A stretch of DNA of 64,000 bases from Tilletia caries (GCA_032718865.1 JALUTQ010000003.1:588001-652000), one strand, 5' to 3'; counted from the stretch's first letter, positions 44,600 through 56,493 are shown. Program-made: numbers and translations. Notes: generated from the letters alone by a model not told the origin.

Positions 44600-47500
44600 C
44601 TGTTTCCTCTCGCCTCTGTGGCTCTCGTCCACCCACTCATGTCTTCTTTGCCTCTGTGCCTCTTATCTCCGTCCCTATATCCGAATCTGATCAGACTTCT
44701 CTCCTCACCTCATCTCCTGTCTCCTCTGATCTGCTACCATCTGCTCTGGAAAGCCTGCACGTCGTCACACTCAATTGCGGCCCTGGTGGTCTTCGCGCCC
44801 GCCAACGGGAGTTCACCCCTGCCGCCCGCAACCTCCTCGCCACGGCCGACACCATTTGCCTCCAAGAAAGCCGCGTTCGCTCGCCCATCCTCCCCGACCA
44901 ACCTGACTTCCTTCGTGCCTACTTCAACACCCCTCTTTCACCGACCACGCGCGCCCTCCTCACCAACGACTGCAGCATCCTCATCCGCAGCCCCTCCCTC
45001 GTCATCGAGGACTGGGACTTCGGAAAACACTGGGCATATATCCGCGTGAGTCTCCCACTTCCCCCTTCCTTCTCCCTCTCCCGACCTTTTCCACCGCCTG
45101 TCTACTTCGGCATTTTCTCCATCCACGGTCCCTTCACCCACAACGACTGGATCCCTATCCGGACTGCTGTTAGTCGCCTGCATCCAGACGCCACCCTGCC
45201 GTGCATCTTCGGGGCCGACTGGAATTCCATCCCCGACGCCATCCTCGACTCCTCTAATGCTCGACCTACCGGTACCCCCTGCTCCACCCCTGCTACCTTC
45301 CTCTCCCCTCTGCGCCTCACTCATACTTTTCGCTCCCTGCACCCCACAGATTCAGGATGGACGTTCTTTCGCATCACTCGGGCTGCCGACGCCCCCGTCC
45401 TCACCAGCGCGCGCCGCCTCGACAGCATCTTATGCTCTGGATCTTTCGTCCCCTCCCTCCACACTTCCACCTCGGTGTTCACGTCCTCGGACCACCACGC
45501 AGTCTCCGCCTCCTTCGGCCTTCCCAGCACCTCCTCGACACCCTATATCGCCACCACCGACCCCTCGACCAACAGGACTCTCACCTGGGCCCTACACCCT
45601 GGCCTCTGGCAGTCCATCCCTTTCCTCCAGGATGTCCGCGCCTTCGTGGCTCGCTACCAGCCCACATACGACTCCCTCCCCCTCACACCCCTCCAAGCAT
45701 GGAAGCTTCTCTCCGTCACCACGCAGGACCAATTCCAACGCCTCTCAATCTCTCATGGCTCTACGCAACGACTCCTCCTCGACGACCTCGCCGCCGTATC
45801 TGCAGCGTTGGTGTTGCTCGACTGTCGCTCTCCCCTCGACATGACGGCTCTTCCCTTCCTGTTGGCCCGATTCCGCAAAGCCTTAACCGCGCTCGACCTC
45901 GCACTCACACTCCCTTACGCCTCTCGGCTGGCCGCAGCCGAACTTCGCCTGTCCTCCTGGCCTCCTGGCTCTCCAAGGCCTCGGCTTCACCTCGCACCAC
46001 ACCACTCCCAACCCTTATGTTCGATGGCCATCCCTGTGAGTCTCCAGACTCCAAACTTGCGGCCATCTGCGCTTTCTACACGTCACTGTACACGCCTCCG
46101 CCCCTTCCTCATACCTTCGAGACTGACTGTGCCACCCTTTTCCACCACCTGCTTTCCTCCCTCCCTCCCGCACTAGCCGAGCAGCTCTCGTCACCTTTCT
46201 CGACCGATGAAGTCGCCAGCGCCCTTCGCCGAGCCAATCGGAGGGCCTCTCCCGGGCCTGACGGCCTTCCCTATCGCGTCTGGTCGGAGCTCCTGCCGGT
46301 TGCCGGTCCACTCTTGGCTTCCCTCGCCAACGCCCTCGGCGCGGGGGCCTCTCTTGAGGTCAGCGCCCGCACCATCCTACTCCCGAAGACCGGGGACCTG
46401 TCAAACCTCGCCAACTATCGACCGATCTCCATAAGCGATTCCTACGTGCGTACTTTGGCCCGCATGCTCTCTGCCCGATTACTCACCGTAGCCTCTTTCC
46501 TCTTACCGTGGAACCAGGCGGCCTTCATTCCCGGGCGCCGCACCACCCTCGTGTCCGGCCTACTCCAAGGCCTCATCGACACCACGACGGCAACCCCGTC
46601 CCATCCGGCTGCACCCGCCGCCTTCTTCGTCATCTCACTGGACCAGCGCAAGGCGTACGACCGCGTCCGCCACGAATGGCTCTTCGCGTGCCTCCAACGC
46701 CTGGGGATTCCTCGCATCTTGCTCCTGCTTCTCTCCGCCCTCTACTCATCGGCCTCAACCCGCGTCTCTACCGCCGATGGTATGACCGCCCCCATTCCCT
46801 TCCTCTCAGGCGTCCTTTAGGGCGACCCATCGTCCTGTATCGTCTACAACCTGACCCTGCAACCCTTCCTCGACCTCTTACGCGCCTGGGGAGTGGGCAT
46901 AACGGTTCCAGGACTTGGCTTCCTCACCTCTCTCGCCTTCGCCGACGACGTCCTTTATCTTCATCGACGCCTCCAGTCGTGGTTTCCAGCAATGGCACGC
47001 CCTTCAGTCCGCCCTCATCCTCTACGAGCGCGCCTCAAACGCTCAGATTAACACCACCAAATCCTCCTTCTGGCTCGTCGGTTCCCCCACCGATGCCACC
47101 GCCGCCTCCGCCCTAGCCGCCACCATCGCGTCGTACGGCCTCGCGAATCAAAACCACCGCGCTTTCCTCACCCACCTGGGTCACCCCATCACCCTGTGGC
47201 CCAGGCCTCCCACGGACGCTCTCGTCGCCCGTCTCGCAGCTATCCGCACTCGCGCCCTCTGTTTCCCCACCATTGGCGTGAGTATCCTGAGCCGCATACA
47301 AAAATCTAAGCAATTTCTGACATCGCGCCTCTGGCACTCCATCTCCCTGGGCGGGCTACCTCACGATTTCAACGACCTCTACTTCGAGGCTCTCAACCCT
47401 TACATCTTCGCCCCCACCAAGCCATACATCTCCCGGGACGACCTCACGCGCCCTCGCTCCCTCGGTGGTTTCAACCTCCTTCATCCCGACCACATGGCCA

Positions 47501-48921
47501 TCGCCCTCAGCATCTCGTTCCTGCGGAACTACCTCTCGGACCCCGGCCCCATCGGCTCCTGGCTTCGCCTAAATCTGACCGCCGAGCTTCGCCACCGCCA
47601 CTCGGCGGTCCCAGCCATCCTCCTCGCACGCTCCAGCCCCTCCTTCACAGCCCTCCAGCATGCCGACGCGCGTGCCGAGGGACTGTTCGGCCGCCTCCTC
47701 CACGCCCTGGCCAGCTTCGACCTCGGTATCGCCCCGGAGTGGAAGGAATTGCCGGCTGCAGCGATCATCACCCTGCCCTGGCTCCTCCTCTTCCCTTCGC
47801 CTGAGCTCACCGACCAGCGCCAGGTCAAATACCTGCGCTCGCACTGGGTCACGGTCGGTGACATGCTCTGGCTCGGCCCTCGTCCGCGCCCTGCTGCGCC
47901 CGTCCATACCTTCTTGGGCCTACCGCCGAGTCGCTCAGCAACGGCCCACAACCGCCTGTCCTCGGCGCAAAACTCCTTTGGAGGTGTCCCCTCCCTCCCG
48001 TGGTCTACAATGTGGTCCCAACTCGAGCCACGACTCGCTGCCGCCTTGACCGCTCACTGCCTCGGCTCGCCCAACCCCTACCGGCTCCTCACACCAGACG
48101 CCTTGAGCTCTCGAACACCGTCGGAAACCTGGATCCCCCTCTCGGTGGATCCCGCGTACCCCTCCTTCCCCTGGCATCTCCTCACAATCGCCGGCCGGCC
48201 CCTCCTCGCCTCATCCCCACGCTCCGTCCGCCGCTCCCTCACCCCACAGGAGCCCCGGATCCCTGGTTGGACTCTCGACCCTCCCGTCCCTTCCAGCTTC
48301 TGGACGACGGTATGGGCCGAGCTCTAGGCTAGCCCTCTGCCCGTGGACATGCGCTCCGCCTGCCTGTTGGTCTTGGGGCGAAATCTGTGGACATACCGGC
48401 CCACGCCTCCCCGGCTCCTCAACTGCCCGGTCGGCTGCATCGAGGCGGACTCTCCAACCCACGGCATTTGCGTATGCCCCGCGGCCCTCCGGGTCTGGTC
48501 CGCTTGTCTGCCTCTTCTACAGGCGATGGGGGTCTCCACTCCCCTCTCCTTCGACCCGCGGACCATCATTGGAGCCTGGCAACACCTGCCTGGCCTCCGC
48601 GGCCGCCTCGTGCTATGGAGGAACGCCGTCCTCGTCACCCTTCACACGGCTCGCACCATTGCGGGCCGCGACGCCCGGACTAGTGCCTCTCCGCCCAACT
48701 TTCATCACTGTGACGCCATGGACGTCCTGTCCTTCACCACCGCGTCGGTGGTGTCGGCACTCACGTCCGCCTGGTCCAGGCTCCCGCAAGAGTCAGACGT
48801 GGCCGTCGCCCGTTTCCGCGCGCGATGGGTCCTGGGATCATCCCTCTTACGCATCGAGGGCCCCTCCCTGGCCGTATCCGCCCTCCCCACCGCACCACCG
48901 CCATCTCCTCCGGCACCGTAG
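44600..48921 (+). pseudogene. LINE ORF2: APE-type endonuclease and reverse transcriptase, with stops and frameshifts
   Basis: Endonuclease motifs: VVTLNCGPGG (Asn), CLQES (Glu), IFGADWN (Asp/Asn), and SSDHHAVSA (terminal Asp-His). Reverse transcriptase: RASPGPDGLPY, ILLPKTGD, NYRPISI, the ISLDQRKAYDRV catalytic Asp, GVL-stop-GDPSS, and SLAFADDVLYLH. The stop is a TAG at 46818-46820 where the family has Gln. Frame changes occur at 45953-45968 (an exact 8-bp tandem duplication) and near 46970. A second TAG lies at 48325-48327. The C-terminal zinc-type CPVGC..HGICVCP is in the last frame. No RNase H domain was seen, unlike the truncated LINE at 16464. The true ORF2 start is unclear: no in-frame ATG lies between the ORF1 stop and the endonuclease. 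48922-49412 is 3' UTR. Confidence 0.85.
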
Positions 48922-49414
48922 TCACCCCCATTGACCCCGTGCCGGCCCCATTCAAGCTCGGATTGTCCATCCGCCTTGGACAACGACTCATCCTCTGCCC
49001 ACGCTTCCCACAAACCTTTGCTCCGGCCCCTGGCCGCCCCGAACGCGCACCTCCACACTCGTTTCCAGAACCCAAACCTCCGACATCGAGACCCTCGACT
49101 CCTCGCCCCACACCTCCTCAATCTCCCCCAGGGCAACTCCTCCGCGTACGACTCCTCGGCGAGGACCTCTTGGACTCCCTTCGGTTTTTCTCACCCCAAC
49201 GCTGCGCTTCTCACAACCCTTACTACTTCATAGCCCCCAAAAAAAAACGCCAGCACGATGATCTACTCCTCGGCCCTAGCCTCCTCTTCCGGACCCCCCT
49301 CCCACCACCCACTTCTCTCTCTCCATTGCACCACCCTCACACCCCGCGCCCGAGTCCTAGAAGTTAGCCGAATGTTGCGATGTATTCTCCCACACTGTAT
49401 TCCTCCCCGCACTA

Positions 49415-51512
49415 CTCGGGCCCAATGGTTGTAAACAATTTTTTTTGGCGGTCGCAAAAAAAGCCCTCTCCTGTGGAGAGGGCCTGCAAGCTCCATGCAC
49501 ATTCCTAGCTCAATGCCCACGTCCCCCGAACAGATCGTAAAGACGTGAACGCGTCCCTCCCTCTCTTTTCTTCTATGTACCACCAGGCTTCAAACACAAT
49601 TCATCATTCAGGAATCAACACTATCGCGCTCGTTTTCGACATGATATCGAAATACAAAGAGGAAGAAGAAGCCGTCGAGTGCGCGGTTGAAGAGGCACAG
49701 GCTATCGTTCGGAATGGAGGCAAACCAGATTTTTCAGCTCTTGGCCGCAAGCACAAGGTGGATCGCCAGCGCATCTCAAGGCGATATCATAATGGATTAA
49801 GTAGATCTACACGTCCTGCGAACAATCGGCTGCTCTCAGACAGTCAGGAGGCCGCGCTTGTTGCTTGGATTCGCGTGTTGGACGATCTCGAAGTAGCTGC
49901 TCGCCCGGCATTGATAAGGGCCTCTGCAAATCAACTCCTTCGCGTTGCGTGGGAGAGCAACACATCAACAAAGGCCACAAATGAGGCGAATGCGCCCACG
50001 AAGTGGGCGATCACTGGGTCCATAACTTCGTCAAAAGGCACGAGGAGCTTCATTTCCTCAAGCAAAAATCGAGGGAGCTCTCGAGAATGACTATGGATTG
50101 GACAACAATTAACTGGTTCTTCGTCAAGCTGGATAAAGTCATCAAACAGCATCGAATATTGCCTGAAGACATCTGGAACGTTGATGAGGTCGGCTTCCGT
50201 GTAGGCATAGGAGGGCGACAATGGATCATTACGCTGGTTCCATCAAAAGACGCACACCTTGCGTCGGAGACCTGCCGGGATAGCATCACCGCTATCGAGG
50301 CCGTCAATGCAACAGGACAGCATATTGAACCGATGATCATTATGTCTGCAAGCGTGCACTCTGAGGCGTGGGTGGACAACAAACTCGAGGACGAGACTCT
50401 CCTCGCCGTTTCTCCCAAAGGATACACCGACGATATCATTGGCCATTGCGTTAAGGTGGATCAAACACTTCGCTGCCCGGACCAAAAATATGACCAAAGG
50501 CAGCAAACGGCTCCTCATTTTTGATGGACACGGTTCTCATTGCACGAAGCAATTTTTGGATCACTGCGAGAAGAATGGAATCATACCCTTCAGCCTTCCG
50601 CCTCATTCGTCCCACGCCCTGCAGCCTCTCGACGTCTCTGTCTTTCAGCCGTATAAGCATTGGCACAGAGAGGCTGTCGATGCTGCAACACGAACCGGCT
50701 GCACAAACTTCAACAAGATAGAATTTTTGGCAGCCCTCCATGATATTCGAACGAAGACGATGAAGCCCAATACGATTAAGGCGGGATTCAGGCGCACGGG
50801 AATCTGGCCGTACAATCCAAATGAGGTCCTGTCCAAGTACCCCAACCCAAAGTACTCCGGTACTTCATCTCACCAGGCCACCTCATCTCAGCCTAATGTT
50901 CTTTCTTCGCCGAGTCAGCCCGAGCCTCCAGTCACGCCGCGCAATGTCCGGTCCATCAGGCGCTCTGCTCATGAGATAGAGAAGCGATACGATCTCTCGC
51001 CGACTTTAGAGAAATATATCAGAGGCACCGTGGAAAATGCGCAAACAGGGAGCCTCGCAATTTCGGCGCTCGATCAACAAACAGCAGCACAAGTGGAACG
51101 AAACAAGCGTAACGAGCGGCAGCGCAAGGTTACGCAGTCGGGAGGGGTACTGTACGCGCGGGAGGCCAGAGAGATAGCTCAGGAGAAGTTGCAACAGGAG
51201 GAAAAGGAAGAGGCAAAGCGGGAATGGGTGAAGACGAAAAAGGAGATTAAGAAGCGCAAAGATGAGGGATGGGCTAAGGTTTTTGTCGAGGTGCGCAAGG
51301 TAGCCGCAAAGGAGGAGGTCAAGCGGGCGGAAAAACGAAGGCGTCTTGAGTAGATTCTCATTTCATGTAGTACAACGACGAAATGAAGAGGGACTGTTGG
51401 GGGACGTGGGCATTGAGCTAGGAATGTGCATTGAGCTTGCAGGCCCTCTCCACAGGAGAGGGCTTTTTTTGCGACCGCCAAAAAAAAATTGTTTACAACC
51501 ATTGGGCCCGAG
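49415..51512 (+). mobile_element. Fot1/pogo (Tc1/mariner) DNA transposon, 2,098 bp, TA TSD
   Basis: Terminal inverted repeats of about 110 bp start CTCGGGCCCAATGG and are almost identical at the two ends. TA is duplicated at 49413-49414 and 51513-51514. Each repeat holds a perfect hairpin, GCCCTCTCC-TGT-GGAGAGGGC, beside a poly(A)/(T) run. The right TA is also the left TSD of the next element, so the target was that element's junction. Confidence 0.93.
49641..51353 (+). pseudogene. Fot1/pogo transposase (DDE endonuclease), two frameshifts
   Basis: The N-terminus from the ATG at 49641 has the pogo-type helix-turn-helix features (DFSALGRKHKVDRQRISRRY, then RLLSDSQEAALVAWI). Next come a CENP-B-like second DNA-binding part (GDHWVHNFVKRH) and the DDE catalytic core: DIWNVDEVGFRVG (first Asp), RLLIFDGHGSH (second Asp), and SHALQPLDVSVFQPYK (third acidic position, Asp). 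The C-terminus is a Lys/Glu-rich coiled region. Frame changes near 50008 and near 50430 separate the three pieces without usable introns. All catalytic acids survive; the gene is inactivated only by small indels, so degeneration is recent or partly artefactual. Confidence 0.88.
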
Positions 51513-51723
51513 TACAGAGACTAACCAGTCCGTGGGTCAGCCACCAGTCGGTGGGTCAAACACGATAACTGACCAACACCATGATCAAATCTTGTTCGGA
51601 GACATGCAATGGATTCCTGACAATAGCACCACTGTACCCTTGAAATCTCAGCATCATTCGTTCAGACCGCTTCGGTGCTGTGGTGAAAGAAGTTTGGTGA
51701 GGTCTGCTTGAATCGACGGAAAC

Positions 51724-52437
51724 CAGGGCTCGGCTCCGACTATAGTCGCACGTTTTTTGGCATAGTCATAGTCGTAGTCGTAGGCGTTTTTTGAAAATTC
51801 GAAATAGTCATAGTCGCAAGTCTGACTATAGTGCCATAGTCGACTATAGTCGCAGGATTTTGCGCAGCCAAATTTTGCACTATAGTGTGACTATAGCCAA
51901 AATTGGAACGCCAGTGCGCCACTATAGTCGGACTTTGGGACAATAATTTTCACACTATAGTTGCACGCCAAATTTCAGATTATAAATAATTATAGTGTAG
52001 GTCGCTTTTAACTGTTTAATATTGGATATAGTCAGGCTATGGTTCGACTATCCAACAATAATAGTCGCACTATGACTGGCTATAGTGTTTCATGGGCAAT
52101 GGATGTCATAGTCTGACTATAGCGGTGGCGGTCGGGCCTGCGGCTATAGTCGCAACTCCAAGCTATAGTCAGACCATGACATGCTATAGTCGGACTATAG
52201 CCGAATTGTTTGCTGCGACTATAGCCTTGACGTCCAGCTATTGTCCGACTATAGTCGCAAAATCAATTTTAGACCAGATTTTTAACGACTATGGCGACTA
52301 TTGTCTTACATTTTCTGGAGCATAGTCATAGTCATAGTCGTAAGTGCGACTATCAGCGGCTATGACTATAGTCGCTCATAGTCGTATGAGGCTATAGTCG
52401 TAATAGTCGTAAAATCCCATAGTCGTGCCGAGCCCTG
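51724..52437. mobile_element. hAT MITE D, 714 bp, 8-bp TSD
   Basis: Ends CAGGGCTCGGC and GCCGAGCCCTG; TSD ACGGAAAC at 51716-51723 and 52438-52445. Nearly the whole body is a patchwork of TATAGTCG / CGACTATA words in both orientations. No open frame of note. Confidence 0.92.
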
Positions 52438-52630
52438 ACGGAAACAATCGAAGAAAAAATGTGCAATCTCTTCCACCACGAACACCACGCAGAGCAGCAA
52501 AGAAACTGGATTTGAAGCATAGAGATGATAGACTGGTATATAGAAGAAGGAAACAGAGCGCTTTAATTCATCAGAAAATGTTGAGATCCTGCTGAGCTGT
52601 GTCGCTGTTGGTGAGGGGTACTTCTGTTGG

Positions 52631-52927
52631 TGTGCTGGACGGCCACGTGGTCACACACGTGGGTCCAGTATCTTATCTCTTTCCCATTATCTCTCTCTAG
52701 TCTCTCCCTTCTCTCTCACGCACCTTTGCATAGCAACACCCTACCTCCACTTCTCCCCACTTTTCCCACGTCACACTTTTCCCTCGCTCTCATCCTTACC
52801 CTTCCCGAGCTCATCATTGTACTTAGTTCTCTCCCTTGTCATATATTCACTCTTCATTCTCTGCATCTTGCACATTACGGTTCTACAGGCTCCCTCTACT
52901 GGCTCCCTACAAAGGCTCGCTAGTATA
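52631..52927 (+). repeat. Left LTR
   Basis: Begins TGTGCTGGACGGCC and ends GCTCGCTAGTATA. It is identical to the right LTR apart from about two single-base differences (for example ACCCTACC versus ACTCTACC), indicating recent insertion. Confidence 0.9.
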
Positions 52928-54896
52928 TGGTGATGAGAGGATTCTCTTGCTGACCATCGACCCGACGATCCTCAGCAGCCCACGACGATCACAACTTCCA
53001 AGTTCTCTCGTCGAGACACCAACCACTTCAGACCGCCTCAGCTCTTGCTCCGGCCCTCTGCTCCAGACCGCCCCAGCTCTCGCTCCGGCCCTCTGTTCTC
53101 ACCGTCGCCAACGCCGAGCCTCATCTGGCCCTCGCGCGTTCCCGACTTCTTCTCCGTCGTCACCGCCGAGCCTCTTTCGACCCTCGCGCGTTCCTGACCA
53201 CCCTTCCCTCGCATTTCTCTTCGCATCTCTTCTTCCTAATTCCTTCGCACTTCTTCTCTCTCTTCTCCTCCGCCTTATCAGGCTCAAGACATCAAGATCA
53301 TCACCGTCGGCCTCGAACGCGACCCCGACTACGGCCTTGATATTCTCTCGCCTTTCCCGCACCTCCTTTACTTTCCGACGCACACCCTATCGGCAAGCCT
53401 ACCCACAAGTCTTTCTATTGCCCTTTGATCTTACAGATACCGACTTCAGGGCCGGGCGCAACGCGCTGTCGCGCTCCCACATCGGTACCAACCTCGCCAC
53501 ATTGTTCCGGCCATCGCCTATCGGACCGGCCCTCGTCTTTTCTCTCCGGTGCAGTCGCAAGCGCAACAACATCCACTCCTTCCCCTGCTGCTTCCTTGTC
53601 GGACCGCTCCCGGCCGCCGGCGCCACCCTTGCCACGATCCTCACTGGACTCAGAAGCTACCGCCGCTTGATGTCTCGAATGGACGGCCGGTTGGACACGG
53701 TGGTGAATGGCTTCGCCTTGCCGCGGGAAGGGAACAAAGGGTTCGACGGTTGGTTTCCAGCATCTCAACAAGACAACAAGCCGGAGCTGGGCCTCGGCGC
53801 TGCATCCGTGGCGGAGATCGGCGACGTCATCATCCAGCCGCTGCCCGTCATTGCGGACGCGTTGTATCCGACATCAGGGTTTGGCGCGGACGCTGCTTTC
53901 GCGGCGGCACACACAGCACACGACAGCCGGTTTACAATGCATCATGCCGAGGGAGAGCCTGATAGCGACGGCGGATACCCGGTCGACGCAACATTGGCGT
54001 TCTTGCCCGACTCTACTCCCGCTCATCACAACCGTCGGACTCACTTCCGGACGCGGCCTCACTTCCGGACGCACCTCCGGAAGTCCGGATGCGCGTCCCC
54101 TGCTGCAAGAGCATCCCTCCCTGTGCCACGCTTCAGTTCCGACACCGTCACCCGTTCACCCCTTCCGGTCGAGTGTCGATACATTCGCAAACCGGCTCTC
54201 TACACCCGTCCTCTCTGCGCTGTGACCCCCGGTGCCCAATGCACCTACTGCTCCTGCCTCTGATCCGTGGTTTGCGGCCGTTTCGGACACCATTTATTGG
54301 CCTCCTGCCCCTGCCACGCACCAGACCTTCTGCAGAACTGCAATCTCGCCCCTGTGCCTTTCGGACCGATCAGTATCAACCTCGTTATCGACCTTGGTAC
54401 TCGGTCCGGGCGGTCGGACGCGCATGGGATGGCGGTCACCGCGTCATCATCGTGCTCCCACCGGTGACCGGAGTGTTAGACACGGGTGCGAGGGACCTGC
54501 TCGTGATTCTTCGTCTCCGAGCTGCTGTCCGCCCAGGCCCCAGCCCGCCATGAACGACCTTCTGCTTCCGGCTCTTGCGTTTCGGATCTTGGCTCTTCCC
54601 GCTTCTTGCCTTCTCGTTCCCTTCAGGCTTCCTGGTTTCACGCGCTCATCCGACATCCACTCCCAAATCCAAGATCGAGTACAATGACCCTTGGGCCTTG
54701 TGGTACATCGGTACTCACTTCGATGTCAATTCCCTTGCCGCTTTCGCTTCACAGTCCACACAGCTTCTCTCCCCTGCCCGTCCTGGCAACGCCTTCGTCC
54801 CATGCGCTCGTCGCCATTCCTTTCTATTCCCCCATGCTCGTCGCAGTTCCCAGTCTCGACCACGACTCGGGACAGTCGTCTTTTTCTGGGTGGGGA

Positions 54897-55891
54897 TGTG
54901 CTGGACGGCCACGTGGTCACACACGTGGGTCCAGTATCTTATCTCTTTCCCATTATCTCTCTCTAGTCTCTCCCTTCTCTCTCACGCACCTTTGCATAGC
55001 AACACTCTACCTCCACTTCTCCTCACTTTTCCCACGTCACACTTTTCCCTCGCTCTCATCCTTACCCTTCCCGAGCTCATCATTGTACTTAGTTCTCTCC
55101 CTTGTCATATATTCACTCTTCATTCTCTGCATCTTGCACATTACGGTTCTACAGGCTCCCTCTACTGGCTCCCTACAAAGGCTCGCTAGTAGGGGTAGTC
55201 ACAAAGTCAGAAGAACCGCTTTTTGAGGGCGTCAGAGGTGGGAGTTCTGGAGCTCTATTAGTAAAACCCTCCAGAGCTCTTACTCGACCAAAATCGTCTG
55301 AGTGAAAACCACCTCTGTCCAGAACTCTTCCGTCGCACCGAGCGAAGAAAAAGTGCCCCCTCTCACTCAAACCGACACAGCTCCATGAGATCTCAACATT
55401 TTCTCTTCAACCAAAGCGCAGTCTCTTCTTCGTAGAAAGTTCTACTCAGCCTCTCTTTGCTCTGGGTGTGATTTGCCTACTCTTTCTCGCGATATGTCTC
55501 GTGGAAGAGCTCGAAGACATTTTTTTCGGACGGTTTCGATGATTTTTTGTTGATTCTACCAGACCTTTTCTCACTTCTCGCACCATGGCACTGAAACTTA
55601 CTTAACGACCAGCTATGAAATTTCAATGGCGATATCGTGCTGCATCCAGGTATCCACTGCAGGTCCAAGTACAACGATTGGTGATGTTGTTGGGTAGCTA
55701 TCGTGTATGATCTGCGGATTTTTGACCTCTCTGGGGGTGTTGCGCTATATTAGCAAATGAATAACCATCGAAACTCTACCAGTGGTCTCTGGACCAGTTC
55801 TGACTGTCTGACTTTGGGGGCCTCAATAAGGGAGCCCAAAATGGAAGAACTCTGGAGCTTTAAAAAATACTTTGTGACTACCCCTAGTATA
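54897..55891 (+). repeat. Right LTR, interrupted by a MITE
   Basis: LTR sequence is 54897-55191 plus 55890-55891. The two parts join to give the same GCTAGTATA end as the left LTR when the MITE and one TAGTA copy are removed. Confidence 0.88.
55192..55884. mobile_element. MITE, 693 bp, 5-bp TSD, inside the right LTR
   Basis: Ends GGGGTAGTCACAAAGT and its exact complement (16 bp). TSD TAGTA at 55187-55191 and 55885-55889. No coding capacity. The TSD length is deduced from the LTR comparison; reading only TA would leave the LTR end mismatched. Confidence 0.85.
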
Positions 55892-56475
55892 GTTGGTTCT
55901 GCGAACCTCAAGAAGATGCCTGGTCTGTTTTTGAGAAGAGTTGTCCAACCTGTGCCAAAGTGCCCGAGGTTTCATCCGACCCTAGCCTCAGAAACTCAGG
56001 CGTGTGTGTGTGCTGTAATGTCGCTCACGTGATGCTCTCTCGGCCGTAATGAATTGCTCAATGGCCAGAAGCCGCGGCGTGCGTCTATCGCGGTGTCTCT
56101 GTCTGCTCTCTAATTGAATTCATCTCGGCCGATAAATTTGCCACGTGACAATGCGGCAACGCCGTTGCCGCGACCGCATAGACACGCCTGAGTCAATGAG
56201 GCTAATCCGACCCACCGACTGGTATTTTTTAAATCAAAATATTGGCCCATTTGCACATTTCAGAAAGAGCACTCCTCAGTGGGTGACCTCAGTCAATACA
56301 ACTCCAATCTCAGATCTGGAAGTGGGAGCGGCTTTCTGACGCTACCGTACACAACTCCCTTCTTATGCTCAAGTTGTGTTGTGGAAGTCAGTTTTGTGTG
56401 GTGGTGCGTTGAATTTCAAGTTTTGACCCACCGACTGGTTAGTCTCTGTACACCGCAATCCATTCTTACGATATC

Positions 56476-56493
56476 AAAAAAAAAAAAAAAAAA
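56476..56493 (+). repeat. Poly(A) run upstream of kynureninase
   Basis: An uninterrupted A run of about 18 bases, outside the nested transposons and about 230 bp before the kynureninase ATG. It could be a poly(dA:dT) promoter element or a retro-insertion tail; nothing distinguishes these. Confidence 0.6.

Larger units (their letters stand above)
52631..55891 (+). mobile_element. Non-autonomous LTR retrotransposon with 5-bp TSD
   Basis: LTRs of 297 bp flank about 1.97 kb of internal sequence. TSD GTTGG is at 52626-52630 and 55892-55896. The primer-binding site starts TGGTGATGAGAGG directly after the left LTR and a purine tract GGGTGGGGA lies directly before the right LTR at 54897. The internal frame 52836-54263 has no reverse transcriptase, protease or integrase. 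A possible Cys/His remnant (VVCGRFGHHLLASC) near 54270 hints at a decayed gag. It needs enzymes from elsewhere. The right LTR is split by the MITE at 55192-55884. Confidence 0.88.
51515..56448. mobile_element. TA-flanked inverted-repeat element, host to three further insertions
   Basis: Ends are CAGAGACTAACCAGTC and GACTGGTTAGTCTCTG, with TA at 51513-51514 and 56449-56450. The inverted repeat continues as TGGGTC, and a second CAGTCGGTGGGTC block occurs inside each end (51545-51558 and 56214-56222 region). Subtracting the hAT MITE, the LTR retrotransposon and its nested MITE leaves about 0.95 kb without coding capacity. Confidence 0.82.

Noticed and set aside
52836..54263. 475-codon open frame within the LTR retrotransposon as a protein gene
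   Set aside because: Its start lies in the LTR, composition is Ser/Pro/Leu-rich and overlapping frames are also open; at best a decayed gag, so described only within the element.
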